Source of the DNA: an uncultured Sphingomonadaceae bacterium
GTDB taxonomy: Bacteria; Pseudomonadota; Alphaproteobacteria; Sphingomonadales; Sphingomonadaceae
DNA length: 64,000 nt
NCBI GenBank assembly: GCA_947489315.1
Contig: CANLCX010000005.1
Coordinates: forward strand, 1-64,000
Reading direction: 5' to 3'
Shown here: piece after piece, positions 35,330-44,552 of the stretch
Layout: every line of letters begins with the position of its first letter
Numbering within the stretch: position 1 is the first letter of the stretch
Notes under the pieces: generated by a model
What the model was told of the DNA's origin: nothing
The model's database searches: none
Seen by the model: the letters and a program-made list of their open reading frames with translations, nothing else
Translations under genes and position numbers: made by a program

Positions 35330-36364
35330 CTAATTTGCGCGCAGGATTCTTGCTCCGTTATAGCCGCGCTTTTGCGCCTGCGCGAGTCCCGCTTTTGCAT
35401 CAATTTCATTGGCATAGGGTCCGTAGCGAACCCTCCATATATTGCGCGTTCCATCGGAAACCACTTTAGCGCCGATTTTGCGCGCCATGGTATCTGCTCG
35501 GCTTTTACTGGAGAAAGCGGCAACCTGTACGACATATCGGCCTGATTTGGCGGCCACGTTGGCTCTGGGTGCCGTTTTGGGCGAAACAGTAGCGCGCTGT
35601 CCTGCCTGTTCGACAATGAACTTACCGTCTCTATCGCCAGAAGATACTGGCGCGCTTCCAGATGCCGGAACATAGGATGCGCCAACACCGCTGCGATTAA
35701 CCTGTGGCGTGGCAACCGGCGCAGATGCTTGCTGCACAGGGGCTTTAGCCATCGGCAGTTTAGCGAGGTTTTTCCGAAGGATGGAAAGCAATGAGTCCGG
35801 AGTGTCGATACGCTGGGTCGCAGTATTACCTTTGCGAAGCTCTGCGCGTTCCTGTTCGTTGGGGTTTACTTTCCGGACCCGCACACCCGCAACGCCCTGG
35901 CGATCAATACCAAGCTGCTTGGCAGCGCCATGCGATAGATCGATCAAGCGGTCATTCGCAAAGGGACCACGGTCATTGATCCGGACGAGGATGGTTCTTC
36001 CGGTATCTAAGGCGGTAACCTCAACATAGCTCGGCAAGGGCAGCGTTTTATGCGCCGCACTTATACCATCAGGATTGAAAAGCTCGCCATTGGCGGTTGC
36101 ATTCCCGGCGAGCTCTTGCCCGTACCAACTTGCATAGCCGACTTCATCATAGCTCGCGACATCTTCCGGCGTATAAGTCTTGCCACCAACCTTATAGGGG
36201 TTTCCGATCTTTATCGGAAAGTCTGCTACGCTGGCAATAGACGGCTGCGATGAAGCACGCGGTATCCGGTTATCGGCATTGTCATTGACGCCGTCAATGG
36301 TCCCGCAACTTGTCAGAAGTGCGGTAACGACGCCAACTTGAAAAAGCTTAACTGCGAATTTCAT
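35330..36364 (-). CDS. rlpA: Septal-ring lytic transglycosylase RlpA family lipoprotein
   Basis: 344 residues from ATG 36364: lipoprotein signal with LLTSC (Cys20), a double-psi beta-barrel domain (GYASWYGQELAGNATANGE, AAHKTLPLPSYVEVTALDTG, INDRGPFANDRLIDLSHGAA), a low-complexity linker, and a C-terminal SPOR domain (RYVVQVAAFSSKSRADTMAR to the end) for binding denuded septal glycan. The family cleaves naked glycan strands at division sites. Its start lies 17 bases inside the 3' end of the mltB-like gene. The frame is open to 36391, but that reads through the neighbour. Confidence 0.93.
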   Translation of the reverse strand: MKFAVKLFQVGVVTALLTSCGTIDGVNDNADNRIPRASSQPSIASVADFPIKIGNPYKVGGKTYTPEDVASYDEVGYASWYGQELAGNATANGELFNPDGISAAHKTLPLPSYVEVTALDTGRTILVRINDRGPFANDRLIDLSHGAAKQLGIDRQGVAGVRVRKVNPNEQERAELRKGNTATQRIDTPDSLLSILRKNLAKLPMAKAPVQQASAPVATPQVNRSGVGASYVPASGSAPVSSGDRDGKFIVEQAGQRATVSPKTAPRANVAAKSGRYVVQVAAFSSKSRADTMARKIGAKVVSDGTRNIWRVRYGPYANEIDAKAGLAQAQKRGYNGARILRAN

Positions 36365-37388
36365 CTGCCAATAGCCCCACTGATAACGCATAAAAATTTG
36401 AACAATTATAGTCTAATATCACACGATAATTGCCGGTTAGTAAATATGCGGTCTTTCCTGGTCCATCTGGTTCAAGCAATGTTGCCAATGTTTCATTACT
36501 AAGCCGACTCCCGGTTGCCGGAGCGACACCTAGTGCCCGCCATTCTGCCATGCTCTTCCATTGGCTGTGACGCTCATGAACGCGCGGGCAACGAACCGCT
36601 TTTGTTTTATTTGCGATGGCTGTGCGGTTGAGCGATGCCGGAACCCGAACAGCGATTCCCCAAGGCTCTCCGCGCCGCCAGCCGGCATTCACAAAATAAT
36701 TGGCGATCGATGCAACTGCATCATATTCGCTATTCCAGATATCGGCATAACCATCGCCGCTGCCATCCTTGGCTAGCTTGAGATAGACCGACGGCAAGAA
36801 TTGCGGTTTGCCCATGGCCCCTGCCCAGCTGCCCTTCATGGCAGATTGAGGCACACCGCCGTCAATCATCTTTAGGACAGCCAAAAATTCTGCTTCAAAC
36901 AAGGTGCGCCGTCTACCTTCATAAGCCAACGTCGCTAGCGCGCGAGGTATATCAAAATTGCCCGTAATCCTGCCGTAATTAGTCTCATGTCCATAAATGG
37001 CCATGATCATCGGACCTGGGACACCGGTTTCGCGTTCTACGTCAGCAAGTTTTGAAATGAGCTGACGATATTTCGCCTTTCCTCCGTTAATCCGTGCCGC
37101 ATCGACATGGCGGCGCTTATAAGGTGCGAAAGGCGGGATCGCGCTATTCGGGCGACCTCCAGGCTGTGCCTGGTCTAGCTGAATTACGCGTGGATTGTAG
37201 GTAAGGCTGGGTAAAACACGATCCAAAGTTCGTTGGCTGACCCCTTGCTGCAAGGCCTTTCGCTCGACCTCTTGCATATAATTATCAAAACTTGTCGTTG
37301 ATTGTGCCGTCGCACTATTGTTGCCGGGGCTCGACGGTATCGTCAGAAATGCAAGCGCGCTAAAAGCAATCGCGGTGGTGAAACGCAT
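36348..37388 (-). CDS. mltB: Lytic murein transglycosylase (MltB family)
   Basis: 346 residues with a signal peptide (IAFSALAFLTIPSSPGNNSA). Slt/MltB fold: VERKALQQGVSQRTLDRVLP at the N-terminal region, catalytic Glu in IMAIYGHETNYGRITG, LATLAYEGRRRTLFEAEFLA, SWAGAMGKPQFLPSVYL, and DGYADIWNSEYDAVASIANY. Cleaves MurNAc-GlcNAc bonds to 1,6-anhydro products. First gene of the nine-gene minus-strand block ending at 28661. Confidence 0.93.
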   Translation of the reverse strand: MRFTTAIAFSALAFLTIPSSPGNNSATAQSTTSFDNYMQEVERKALQQGVSQRTLDRVLPSLTYNPRVIQLDQAQPGGRPNSAIPPFAPYKRRHVDAARINGGKAKYRQLISKLADVERETGVPGPMIMAIYGHETNYGRITGNFDIPRALATLAYEGRRRTLFEAEFLAVLKMIDGGVPQSAMKGSWAGAMGKPQFLPSVYLKLAKDGSGDGYADIWNSEYDAVASIANYFVNAGWRRGEPWGIAVRVPASLNRTAIANKTKAVRCPRVHERHSQWKSMAEWRALGVAPATGSRLSNETLATLLEPDGPGKTAYLLTGNYRVILDYNCSNFYALSVGLLADEIRS

Positions 37389-37703
37389 GAAAAACTTCCC
37401 TTCTTCAATATGTTATCGCACAAACTCAATCTCAGGGAAATCCCTAAATATCGCAGATTGTAAACCAGTTACCTGATAATCCATCGGTTGGAGAGCTATA
37501 ATATGATTTTTTCAGTTGGCTCGCGTTTTTGATGTTGCAGTATTTGTTCTTGCAAAAATCATCTGCATAAAAGTCTTTGCGCTTTGAGAGGGAGGACGCT
37601 GGTACGCTCTCGGCTAGAACCGGCGATTGATGCGGATCCATACTATTGCTCTAATCTCGCTAATTTGAGCTTTCGGGATATTGAGCGGTTGTTTTTCTGG
37701 GGG
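37389..37703. other. Intergenic, mltB promoter side
   Basis: 315 bases between the mltB-like gene and tRNA-Ser. No supportable gene. It should hold the promoter for the mltB-rlpA-dac-tmk-holB-metG block; I could not assign its boxes confidently. Confidence 0.5.
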
Positions 37704-37793
37704 TGGAGGTGCGGGAGGGATTCGAACCCTCGGGACCATTGCTGGCCCGCCAGTTTTCAAGACTGGAGCAATCGACCACTCTGCCACCGCACC
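37704..37793 (-). tRNA. tRNA-Ser (UGA)
   Basis: 90-nt class II tRNA on the minus strand. Acceptor ggtgcgg pairs fully with ccgcacc; D-arm ggcagagtggtc; anticodon stem ccagt/actgg with loop cttgaaa giving anticodon TGA; long variable arm; T-arm gaggg-ttcgaat-ccctc. CCA is encoded (tgg on the plus strand at 37704-37706). The discriminator base reads U73 rather than the G usual in serine tRNAs. Confidence 0.93.
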
Positions 37794-38045
37794 TCAATAT
37801 GAAGCGCGGCATTACATAGCGGGCCTAGCTGACGCAAGCCCTAATCGACGTGCTTTACCCGGTTCTTATTGTGACCGTTATGGCTTGGTCGATGCAGATA
37901 TCGGAGATGACTAAAACATAGTCTGTAACGATATATCTATGAGAGGACCTTGCCCGACAGCCTTCTTATGCCATTTTGGGTACCGCGGACATCGCCACAC
38001 AGCGCGTTATCTTAACTGTAAAATAGGTCGATCGCTTACTTCAGT

Positions 38046-39437
38046 TTAGTAAGCATTCGGATGAACCAGTACCTTTGCCGTTCCGAATAAGATTGTAACG
38101 TCGCGCCACATCCGCCAACCTTCAAGATATTCCAAGTCAGATTGCAGTCTCGCTTCAAGATCTTCCTGGCGATCGGTAGCGCCGCGAAAGCCCCTGATCT
38201 GAGCTAAGCCAGTAATCCCGGGTTTCAGAGCGTGACGCAGCCAGTAGCGCTGGTTGATCTCCCAAAAAAGCTTGTCACCAGCTAGAGAGCCCAAAGCGTG
38301 GGGCCGTGGACCGACGATACTCATTTCGCTCCGCAAGACATTTATCAGCTGTGGCAATTCATCGATACTGGTCTTGCGGATAAAATTACCGACGCGGGTT
38401 ATCCGTTGATCATTTAATTGTGTGGACTGGTCCCCATTTTTATCGCCATTTTCTGACCGCATGCTGCGAAACTTATAAATGTTGAAAATGCGGTTTCCCT
38501 GCCCGACCCGTGGCTGGCGGAACAAGACCGGGCCTGGGCTATCCAGTTTGATAGCTATGGCAACAATTACCAGCAATGGAGCTAGAAAAATAAGTAACGG
38601 GACGGTAGTTGCCAGATCAAAAGCACGTTTCTTCAGCCTATTGACTAAACTTAAGGTGCCTCTGGAAACGACCAAAGTATCATTGCCATCAAAATCACCT
38701 AAGCCGATTGCGCCAAGATTATTGGCTCCGCTAACTAGCAATTCGCCTGTAACATCAGAGCCTTTGAGAAATAGCGACCAATCGGATCTTCGTTCACGTG
38801 TGCATGCAACGATAATACGATCATAGCCCTTCACTACCTCGGACAAGTGAGAGAGCATGTGAGGGTCCATAGGGTCTGGATATAGTTTTTCAGCCTGAGC
38901 ATCGACACAATACATGCCCTTCTCGAATGCGATTGGTGGCACGCCATCAAGTATCAGCAATTGGTCTATGACAATCCCGCGAAGTTTCCACCAAATTACT
39001 TGGTGCACGATCAATCTGCCGACAGCTAATAAAGCTGCGCTGGCAGTAAATGCGAAAGCAAACGCCAGCCGTGAAATATCTGTGCCTGTCTGAGAGAAAA
39101 ATGTGAACATCATCACAACCAACGCGGTCGCAAATAGCGCCGAAAACGGGCGGCGAACGCTTTCGGAAAGGCTTCTCAAGGAATCAATCGAGTATGAGTC
39201 TCGCGTGAAAGCGAACATGACAAAGATAGGAACTACCAGCAAAACGATATGATAGCCTTGTGGTGACAGCCATTTGTCTTCCCGCAAAAAGCTGGCCAGA
39301 AAAAAGCCCGCAACTATCGCGATCACATCGAGAAATTGCAGAAGACAATATAGACTTAGGCGAACAGATTTAAGGGGCCAACGTTCCGTTGTTCCGCTAT
39401 CTAATCGCTGTCCTGAAAAAGGGTAACTCTCGTCCAA
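38046..39437 (-). CDS. Exopolysaccharide polyprenyl-phosphate sugar phosphotransferase
   Basis: 463 residues. Transfers a sugar-1-phosphate to undecaprenyl phosphate to start repeat-unit synthesis. N-terminal membrane bundle (four helices within about 25-150), a soluble CoA-binding-like middle domain, a further hydrophobic segment ([20 protein letters not shown]), then the bacterial sugar transferase domain: [47 protein letters not shown], and SIVGPRPHA. Size and topology are those of WcaJ/PssY-type enzymes. Marks the left edge of the polysaccharide locus. Confidence 0.93.
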   Translation of the reverse strand: MDESYPFSGQRLDSGTTERWPLKSVRLSLYCLLQFLDVIAIVAGFFLASFLREDKWLSPQGYHIVLLVVPIFVMFAFTRDSYSIDSLRSLSESVRRPFSALFATALVVMMFTFFSQTGTDISRLAFAFAFTASAALLAVGRLIVHQVIWWKLRGIVIDQLLILDGVPPIAFEKGMYCVDAQAEKLYPDPMDPHMLSHLSEVVKGYDRIIVACTRERRSDWSLFLKGSDVTGELLVSGANNLGAIGLGDFDGNDTLVVSRGTLSLVNRLKKRAFDLATTVPLLIFLAPLLVIVAIAIKLDSPGPVLFRQPRVGQGNRIFNIYKFRSMRSENGDKNGDQSTQLNDQRITRVGNFIRKTSIDELPQLINVLRSEMSIVGPRPHALGSLAGDKLFWEINQRYWLRHALKPGITGLAQIRGFRGATDRQEDLEARLQSDLEYLEGWRMWRDVTILFGTAKVLVHPNAY

Positions 39438-39977
39438 CTAACGCACCATTTAATATCACATGATTGTGCAACCCGATTTTTGGATAGAGCAAAATGGACC
39501 AGAACGCCACAAACTATTGATTTGTTAACCTAAAGAGTATAACTAATTGATATTATTGATTTATTTTAAAGTAGCTGGTTCAATTGACGCTATCAGAGCG
39601 GCCAAAAGCGTGAAATCACCGACATAATGGGGAAATCGTGGCTAGTTTGCCCGCTCTATTTTCCCGATTTGGGACAGTCTTCTGAACAAAAGTACTATTT
39701 TCATAATGCTGGATTGATACTGCCATATTTGCACGATCCCTCGCTCACAAGTCTGTGCATCACGCTTGCGCATAAACGCTTTCAGCTTTGGCTATCGGCT
39801 TTAGAACGTCCCGTTTTTAGCGGTAACAAGGACCGAAGGACCTCTCACATTCCCAAGAGGTTTATGCGGAGAAATGATTTTCGAAATTATCCAAGGGCCT
39901 GGGACAGCGTCTACCATTAGACGGCTTTCTTTTGGGGGAACGTCATCAATCAACCAGAATATAAGAACTGAGAAGGC
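39438..39977. other. Intergenic, AT-rich
   Basis: 540 bases between two minus-strand genes. An open frame of 97 codons on the plus strand (39627-39920) lacks a ribosome site and protein-like composition, so I do not call it. The AT-rich stretch around 39510-39580 probably carries the sugar transferase promoter. Confidence 0.5.
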
Positions 39978-40262
39978 TTAACTGAAAACCGATAATCCCG
40001 CGGAAATCAAACCAACCCAGAGGAGCAAGCTGCTACCGACGATAATAGAGATACTTGAAAGTCCGCTATATTTTTCGAAGGGTTTGGCGGCAACGGAACC
40101 ACTTAACTGCTCTTCAAGTTGTTGCTGCAAATGTCGTGCTGGCGACGGGACATAATTTGCGGATGCCGAATTGACAGAAGTAACTTGGCCGGCTTTCGCT
40201 GAGCTTTGCTCTTCTTCTTCAGCGATGAAAGAGTCGTCATAGCGAATTTTTCGTGCGTTCAT
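39978..40262 (-). CDS. Small C-tail-anchored hypothetical protein
   Basis: 94 residues from ATG 40262, preceded by ggag at good spacing. N-terminal half polar and acidic (MNARKIRYDDSFIAEEEEQS), a Gln-rich helix (ARHLQQQLEEQLSG), and one C-terminal membrane helix (SISIIVGSSLLLWVGLISAG). Predicted to be inserted by its tail with the bulk in the cytoplasm. No family recognised. Placed in the polysaccharide/exosortase locus, so an accessory role is possible. The frame is open to 40334 but without a ribosome site. Confidence 0.6.
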   Translation of the reverse strand: MNARKIRYDDSFIAEEEEQSSAKAGQVTSVNSASANYVPSPARHLQQQLEEQLSGSVAAKPFEKYSGLSSISIIVGSSLLLWVGLISAGLSVFS

Positions 40263-40645
40263 ATTAAGTCTCCGGACACAGGTCTGCGCCGGAATTGGTT
40301 TCCCAATCGTTAATGCTTGAGAAATTGTGCCCAATATTTTCGGTGACCGATCCTAAGCATACATCCACAGAGATACATAAAACCAATCGTTGCAACCGGT
40401 TTGAACCCAATTTCGTTTTAGGTTACCGCTGAATGCGCCAAAATCAACTAAAGGCACCCTACCACTTAACTTAAGGAGAAAGAACGACCGCAACCCAGCT
40501 GCGCGCCGCGTTAGCAGTGATTTTACAACAAAGTACATTTGAAATGACCGATATTGGTAAACGACATTGCAAAATCGAAAAATTTGGCTAATAAACACTT
40601 AATTATCAATGAGCCTCGTGGCTTGTTTTCTCAGGGAATTGAATT
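40263..40645. other. Divergent intergenic region upstream of PEP-CTERM gene
   Basis: 383 bases between the minus-strand tail-anchored gene and the plus-strand PEP-CTERM gene. Contains a short hairpin agcc-tcgt-ggct followed by tgtttt (40612-40629) close to the PEP-CTERM start; otherwise nothing I can name. An 81-codon minus-strand frame inside it is not convincing. Confidence 0.45.
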
Positions 40646-41314
40646 TTGTCGGAAAATCTGAACGGATTAATCGCATCTGCTAATCGCCGTCGCCGTGCTG
40701 CAATCATAATATTTGGTTCGGCCGTCGGTTTGGCGTCGCTATTTCCCTATAATGATCGCGCCATGTGGGTGCCAGAGACCGAGACCCCCTTCGTTTTCAC
40801 GGCAGTCCCAGAAAAATTACCGGTTACCTATCTCACCATCGGCGGGGCAGACGCCTTGTTAAATCGATTACTAGGTTACAATAATGACAATCCAGAACGT
40901 AGGCTGAGATCACGTTTTATACCGTCTGATCCACGAGATGTTGCTCGCCAAGGCGGCGGTGGAAATAATCCGACGGCCGCTGTGCCACAATTTGGTGATT
41001 TGCCAACAGAATTGGCTGATGCTCAGACGGTTCCTGGCAGCATATTAAATCCCGGACCAGGCGGCGTTGGAACCACTCCGCGAAACACTCCTGGGAATCC
41101 AGGCGGTGTTGGCGGAGGTTCGACCGGCGGTAGCCCAGGCACGTTGAACGACCCTGATCCTGTGATTGATCCTCCCGCGAATGATCCTCCTTTTGTAGAT
41201 CCCCCGGTTATCTCTCCGGTTCCTGAACCCATGACTTGGGCGATGTTTATATTTGGATTTGCGCTGATTGGCTCAGCTCTCCGTCGAGGCCGGCGAAAGA
41301 TAGCAGCTATTTAG
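40646..41314 (+). CDS. PEPxxWA-CTERM sorting domain protein (exosortase substrate)
   Basis: 222 residues. A basic N-terminus (ANRRRRAAIIIFGSAVGLAS) gives an export signal or anchor. The middle is soluble, then a Gly/Pro/Asn/Thr-rich low-complexity linker (about 105-190). The C-terminal sorting tripartite signal is PVPEPMTWAMFIFGFALIGS followed by ALRRGRRK: the PEP motif with WA, a membrane helix and an Arg cluster. Exosortase is expected to cleave at the PEP motif. TTG start at 40646 with agggaa upstream. It is 2 bases from the convergent retropepsin-like protease gene and 3.2 kb from the exosortase gene, so it is the likely cognate substrate. Confidence 0.85.
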   Translation: MSENLNGLIASANRRRRAAIIIFGSAVGLASLFPYNDRAMWVPETETPFVFTAVPEKLPVTYLTIGGADALLNRLLGYNNDNPERRLRSRFIPSDPRDVARQGGGGNNPTAAVPQFGDLPTELADAQTVPGSILNPGPGGVGTTPRNTPGNPGGVGGGSTGGSPGTLNDPDPVIDPPANDPPFVDPPVISPVPEPMTWAMFIFGFALIGSALRRGRRKIAAI

Positions 41315-41316
41315 GG

Positions 41317-41838
41317 TTACTCGATAATCAGTTGGTTGTTTTTTATAACCACGGTTTCAAGACGCGAGATCGCATTTAGCCCGAGAAGGGAAACTTTCGG
41401 TCCGCCTTCCATCACGGCAACATCAATTTTTCCAAGCCTCTTTCCGGCAATCATTAGATTGTCGGCGTGTGACCATTTCATGGCGCTATAGCCCGCAGCA
41501 GTTCTAATATGATGGGTAGAAGAACGCTCAGACTTTAAACCAATGCGTTCAGCATCATTTGCGTTAAGAACGACGACGGATGCGCCGGTATCAATCGCGA
41601 ATTTTATCGGAACATCATTGATGCTCCCATCGATGTAGAAAAGGCCGTCGGTTGCGCGGTCGACAATATGTTTATCACCAGCTCTGGCATTCGTAATTTG
41701 CGACGCGTTCATCTCCAACGACGCCGTCAAGGCAGATGCCGGTGGCGTGGCTGAAAATACAGATACTTGCAATGCAGCCAGCATAGCTCCGCACAGCGTT
41801 AGACTGCTCAATAACAAATTTATGGGCTGCAATATCAT
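41317..41838 (-). CDS. Secreted retropepsin-like aspartic protease
   Basis: 173 residues. Signal peptide or N-terminal anchor (LLLSSLTLCGAMLAALQVSV), then a single retropepsin-like domain: GLFYIDGSINDVPIKFAIDT with catalytic DTGASVVVLN, flap IRTAAGYSAMKWS, and the closing VSLLGLNAISRLETVVIKNN. TIGR02281-related, but with a different anchor from the 28661-29275 protein. Convergent with, and 2 bases from, the PEP-CTERM substrate gene, which suggests a functional link such as processing of sorted proteins (inference). Confidence 0.85.
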   Translation of the reverse strand: MILQPINLLLSSLTLCGAMLAALQVSVFSATPPASALTASLEMNASQITNARAGDKHIVDRATDGLFYIDGSINDVPIKFAIDTGASVVVLNANDAERIGLKSERSSTHHIRTAAGYSAMKWSHADNLMIAGKRLGKIDVAVMEGGPKVSLLGLNAISRLETVVIKNNQLIIE

Positions 41839-41906
41839 GCAGCTACAATAGCCGCACCACTATTGGAGAACCCTTCAGTAAGAGGGTAAACGGCTAATTA
41901 ATCATG

Positions 41907-42878
41907 TCAGGAGCCGTCGATACCGTCTTTTAGGCGCTTATATTGGCGTCTTTGAAAGAGGCCAATCAAAAGAGCGCAAATACCGAACAATAAAAAAGCC
42001 CAAGCCGCTCCCCAATAGGGCCAACGCATGTCAGATGCTTTCCGGTAAAGAACATGGTGATCGGGATGGACTGTTAAGCCCGCTTTTTCGTACAGCATGA
42101 CAATTTCGTCTGGCAAGCCATCTTGCCGCAATACGCCAGAGACTAAGCCGCTAGGTCCGTCCTTAGTGGGCGTTATCAAGCCTTGCTCCAAAAGATGTTC
42201 CCGTTCTGGCGCTCGACCAGGCATCTGGTTTCTTGGCAAAACGAATTCCGGCCGAAATACTTGCACAAAATATCGCGTCGATTTCCGATCGGCTATTTGG
42301 CTCACAATTGGGATGAAATATGTGCGTTGGCTGGCGAAAACCAGGTTGCGTTTTATCGTTGCCAGTTTTTGCCAATCTAGAACGCCATCAAGCTCTGCCC
42401 TGCCCTCTTTCGGTTCTGTAAATGGAATGCTTCCGACACTAATTTTTTGAACTTTACCACTGTCGCTGGGGAGAGCGATCATCAATGCTAATGTTACAAT
42501 CACTGCGATTACCGACAATGCAGTAAGCACAAAGAAGCTGAGCATTGACATCCGGGCTTTTGCCAATGCGTTTTTTGCTTGCTCGGCGAGGGACAGTTCC
42601 GGCTCATCTTCGTCATCTTTTTTTCTGAGCCTGAATATTAGCCAGAAGATAAGAAGCAGTAGCAATGTCAAAATCAGAACCGGTAAAATAACGGTCAAAA
42701 TTGGGAGATAGTTGCCAAACCAGGAAAACTGCCACTCGGCCAATAAGGAAACCAGCCCCCGATAAAATACCGATTGCGGCAACAGAAACAAGAAAATGAA
42801 CAAAGCAAATGCAACCGCGACAGGTATAATGTTGCTGCGTATCGTCGCAAGAAATCCGGATTTTTCTTTTTCTGCCAT
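41907..42878 (-). CDS. Hypothetical membrane protein, four helices
   Basis: 323 residues from ATG 42878 (agggtgggtagt upstream). Membrane segments at about 14-34, 58-82, 110-135 and near 290-310, with a charged cytoplasmic segment between (RLRKKDDEDEPELSLAEQ) and a periplasmic domain of about 150 residues between the third and fourth helix (IPFTEPKEGRAELDGVLDWQ). Ends in a basic tail (QRRQYKRLKDG). I do not recognise the family. Its location between the PEP-CTERM/protease pair and the wall hydrolase suggests an envelope role. Confidence 0.7.
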   Translation of the reverse strand: MAEKEKSGFLATIRSNIIPVAVAFALFIFLFLLPQSVFYRGLVSLLAEWQFSWFGNYLPILTVILPVLILTLLLLLIFWLIFRLRKKDDEDEPELSLAEQAKNALAKARMSMLSFFVLTALSVIAVIVTLALMIALPSDSGKVQKISVGSIPFTEPKEGRAELDGVLDWQKLATIKRNLVFASQRTYFIPIVSQIADRKSTRYFVQVFRPEFVLPRNQMPGRAPEREHLLEQGLITPTKDGPSGLVSGVLRQDGLPDEIVMLYEKAGLTVHPDHHVLYRKASDMRWPYWGAAWAFLLFGICALLIGLFQRRQYKRLKDGIDGS

Positions 42879-43053
42879 ACTACCCACCCTGAAAAGAGGG
42901 CAGATATCGATCTTGGACAGGTAAGTCTAGGGTTTTCGAGAGTTTTTACAGGAATTGAACAAAATGTTTAGGCTGCAAAACAGTCAATCAAATCACCCGT
43001 TCTTCCAACATATTCACAACCAATAACTGAACTATAATTAGCGATCCAAAATG

Positions 43054-44121
43054 TTAGTCCAGAATTAAAGTACCCTTATCATTATCCGCAGCAAGGGCGC
43101 TGTCATTGTTATCTGCGGCAATATCGCTTTCAACCATGATGGTAGCCTCACTTGGCGCTGCCTCAAACTTTGGCGCTATGATTGGATCCACCGCAGGTAC
43201 GTAGTTAGTTTGTTCATCGGACAATGATTCATCCAGTACATATTCCATCATGGCTTCAGCTTCGCTATCTTCGTCATTAGTTTCTGATAAGTCTTCACCA
43301 ACATATCGCTGTGAAAATGCTTGGCGTTTGCCCCAATAGCCAGTCCAGCGATAAAAAATATGCGAGCCGACAGTTTTGACTTTGTCGAGACTTTTTGCCC
43401 AATATGGTACGATCCAAACGGTATGATAATGTGTCGCCGTACCAACGCTTTTCTCAACCGTTCCTGATATTGCATCCGCAGCAAACTTCTGCGCTCTTTT
43501 CCAAATAGCCGGCATGGGCTTGCGAGCGAGTGATCCATCACAGGTAAAGGAAAATTGACAGCCGGTAGAGCGTTCGGAACCCTGAAAAACGACACCGCAG
43601 ATGTTATTCGGATAGGCTGGATGCCGGACCCGATTTAATACGACTTGAGCCACCGCCCTTTGTCCCCTTTCTGCTTCACTTGCTGCTTCGTAATAAATTG
43701 CAGAAGTCAGGCAGTTAATTGCCGTGCTGCGCGACAGTTGCGAGGCAACAGTGGTCGGCACAATAAACGGTCTTGCCGGAACAATTTGCTCTTTTGAATC
43801 CGGCACAGCTTTATTCAGTTTTATCGCGTCTTCGGCCGTTAGGTTGAGGTTTAGTCCGTCTGCGCCGCCGGGAACAGCATCCGGCAAACCCGGCAAGCCG
43901 GAAACAGATTCCCCTGATGGCTGGTCAAGAGCAACGGATGCGACGGGTTTTGAAGCCGCGTTGTCTTGGTCGAAGATGGACGTGGATGATAGAAATAGAC
44001 CAACTATCGGTATCAGGCAGAAAAGCACGATGAATAACACCAAGCTTCGCCAACGCGCTCTCCAGCTTCGTGCAGGCCTATTATTTCCTTCAGGCTTTTT
44101 GTCTACGTTTGGTAATTTCAT
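43054..44121 (-). CDS. SleB/CwlJ-type cell wall hydrolase
   Basis: 355 residues. Single N-terminal membrane helix (LVLFIVLFCLIPIVGLFLSS) and a Pro/Ser/Gly-rich linker. Then comes a Hydrolase_2 (SleB/CwlJ) domain at about 130-260: NCLTSAIYYEAASEAERGQR with the catalytic Glu, AVAQVVLNRVRHPAYPNNIC, CQFSFTCDGSLARKP, ATHYHTVWIVPYWAKSL. The acidic C-terminal 90 residues (EDSEAEAMMEYVLDE onward) are unusual for the family and of unknown role. Predicted periplasmic N-acetylmuramidase or amidase. Confidence 0.87.
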   Translation of the reverse strand: MKLPNVDKKPEGNNRPARSWRARWRSLVLFIVLFCLIPIVGLFLSSTSIFDQDNAASKPVASVALDQPSGESVSGLPGLPDAVPGGADGLNLNLTAEDAIKLNKAVPDSKEQIVPARPFIVPTTVASQLSRSTAINCLTSAIYYEAASEAERGQRAVAQVVLNRVRHPAYPNNICGVVFQGSERSTGCQFSFTCDGSLARKPMPAIWKRAQKFAADAISGTVEKSVGTATHYHTVWIVPYWAKSLDKVKTVGSHIFYRWTGYWGKRQAFSQRYVGEDLSETNDEDSEAEAMMEYVLDESLSDEQTNYVPAVDPIIAPKFEAAPSEATIMVESDIAADNNDSALAADNDKGTLILD

Positions 44122-44552
44122 TTATTCTAACGTTCGGCGATATACATCGCATATGATCCTTACCATTTGTGTGTAGCGGCCCACTACACCCGAATAGTCA
44201 CGAAAACAAACGGAGTGTAATCAAATTACATCGTGTGAACCGCTGATACGTGTACAATCTAAATTGCATCGACGATAGCATATCAAATAAACGAATTTGT
44301 CTGAGATTGTGTCGAATTAGCACAGATCAGGCTGGGGCTTTTTTCAATTCCTGTATTTCTGGAAACTCTTCACAGAACATGATACGGCCTCAGTTTACGA
44401 AGCAGTATAGATTTCAGTATTTTATTAGTTCAAAGGTTACCCATGAACAAGAACAGCCTATGTCGCCGCCCGCTTGGCTGTCGAGATAATTACGCGATTA
44501 ATGCAAATTCTATCAAGTTTTGTGGAACCAAAGGCGCTAGAGATCAATTGAT
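44122..44552. other. Intergenic, divergent promoter region before exosortase
   Basis: 431 bases between the minus-strand SleB-type gene and the plus-strand exosortase gene. AT-rich; should contain promoters for both. A 79-codon frame at 44250-44489 has no protein-like features. I see no further named element. Confidence 0.5.

Noticed and set aside
39627-39920. 97-codon plus-strand frame between the sugar transferase and the tail-anchored gene
   Set aside because: No ribosome site, no signal or domain, irregular composition; better treated as intergenic.
40353-40598. 81-codon minus-strand frame upstream of the PEP-CTERM gene
   Set aside because: No ribosome site and low-complexity aromatic/basic composition from AT-rich DNA.
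44250-44489. 79-codon plus-strand frame before the exosortase gene
   Set aside because: Overlaps the expected promoter region and has no recognisable protein character.
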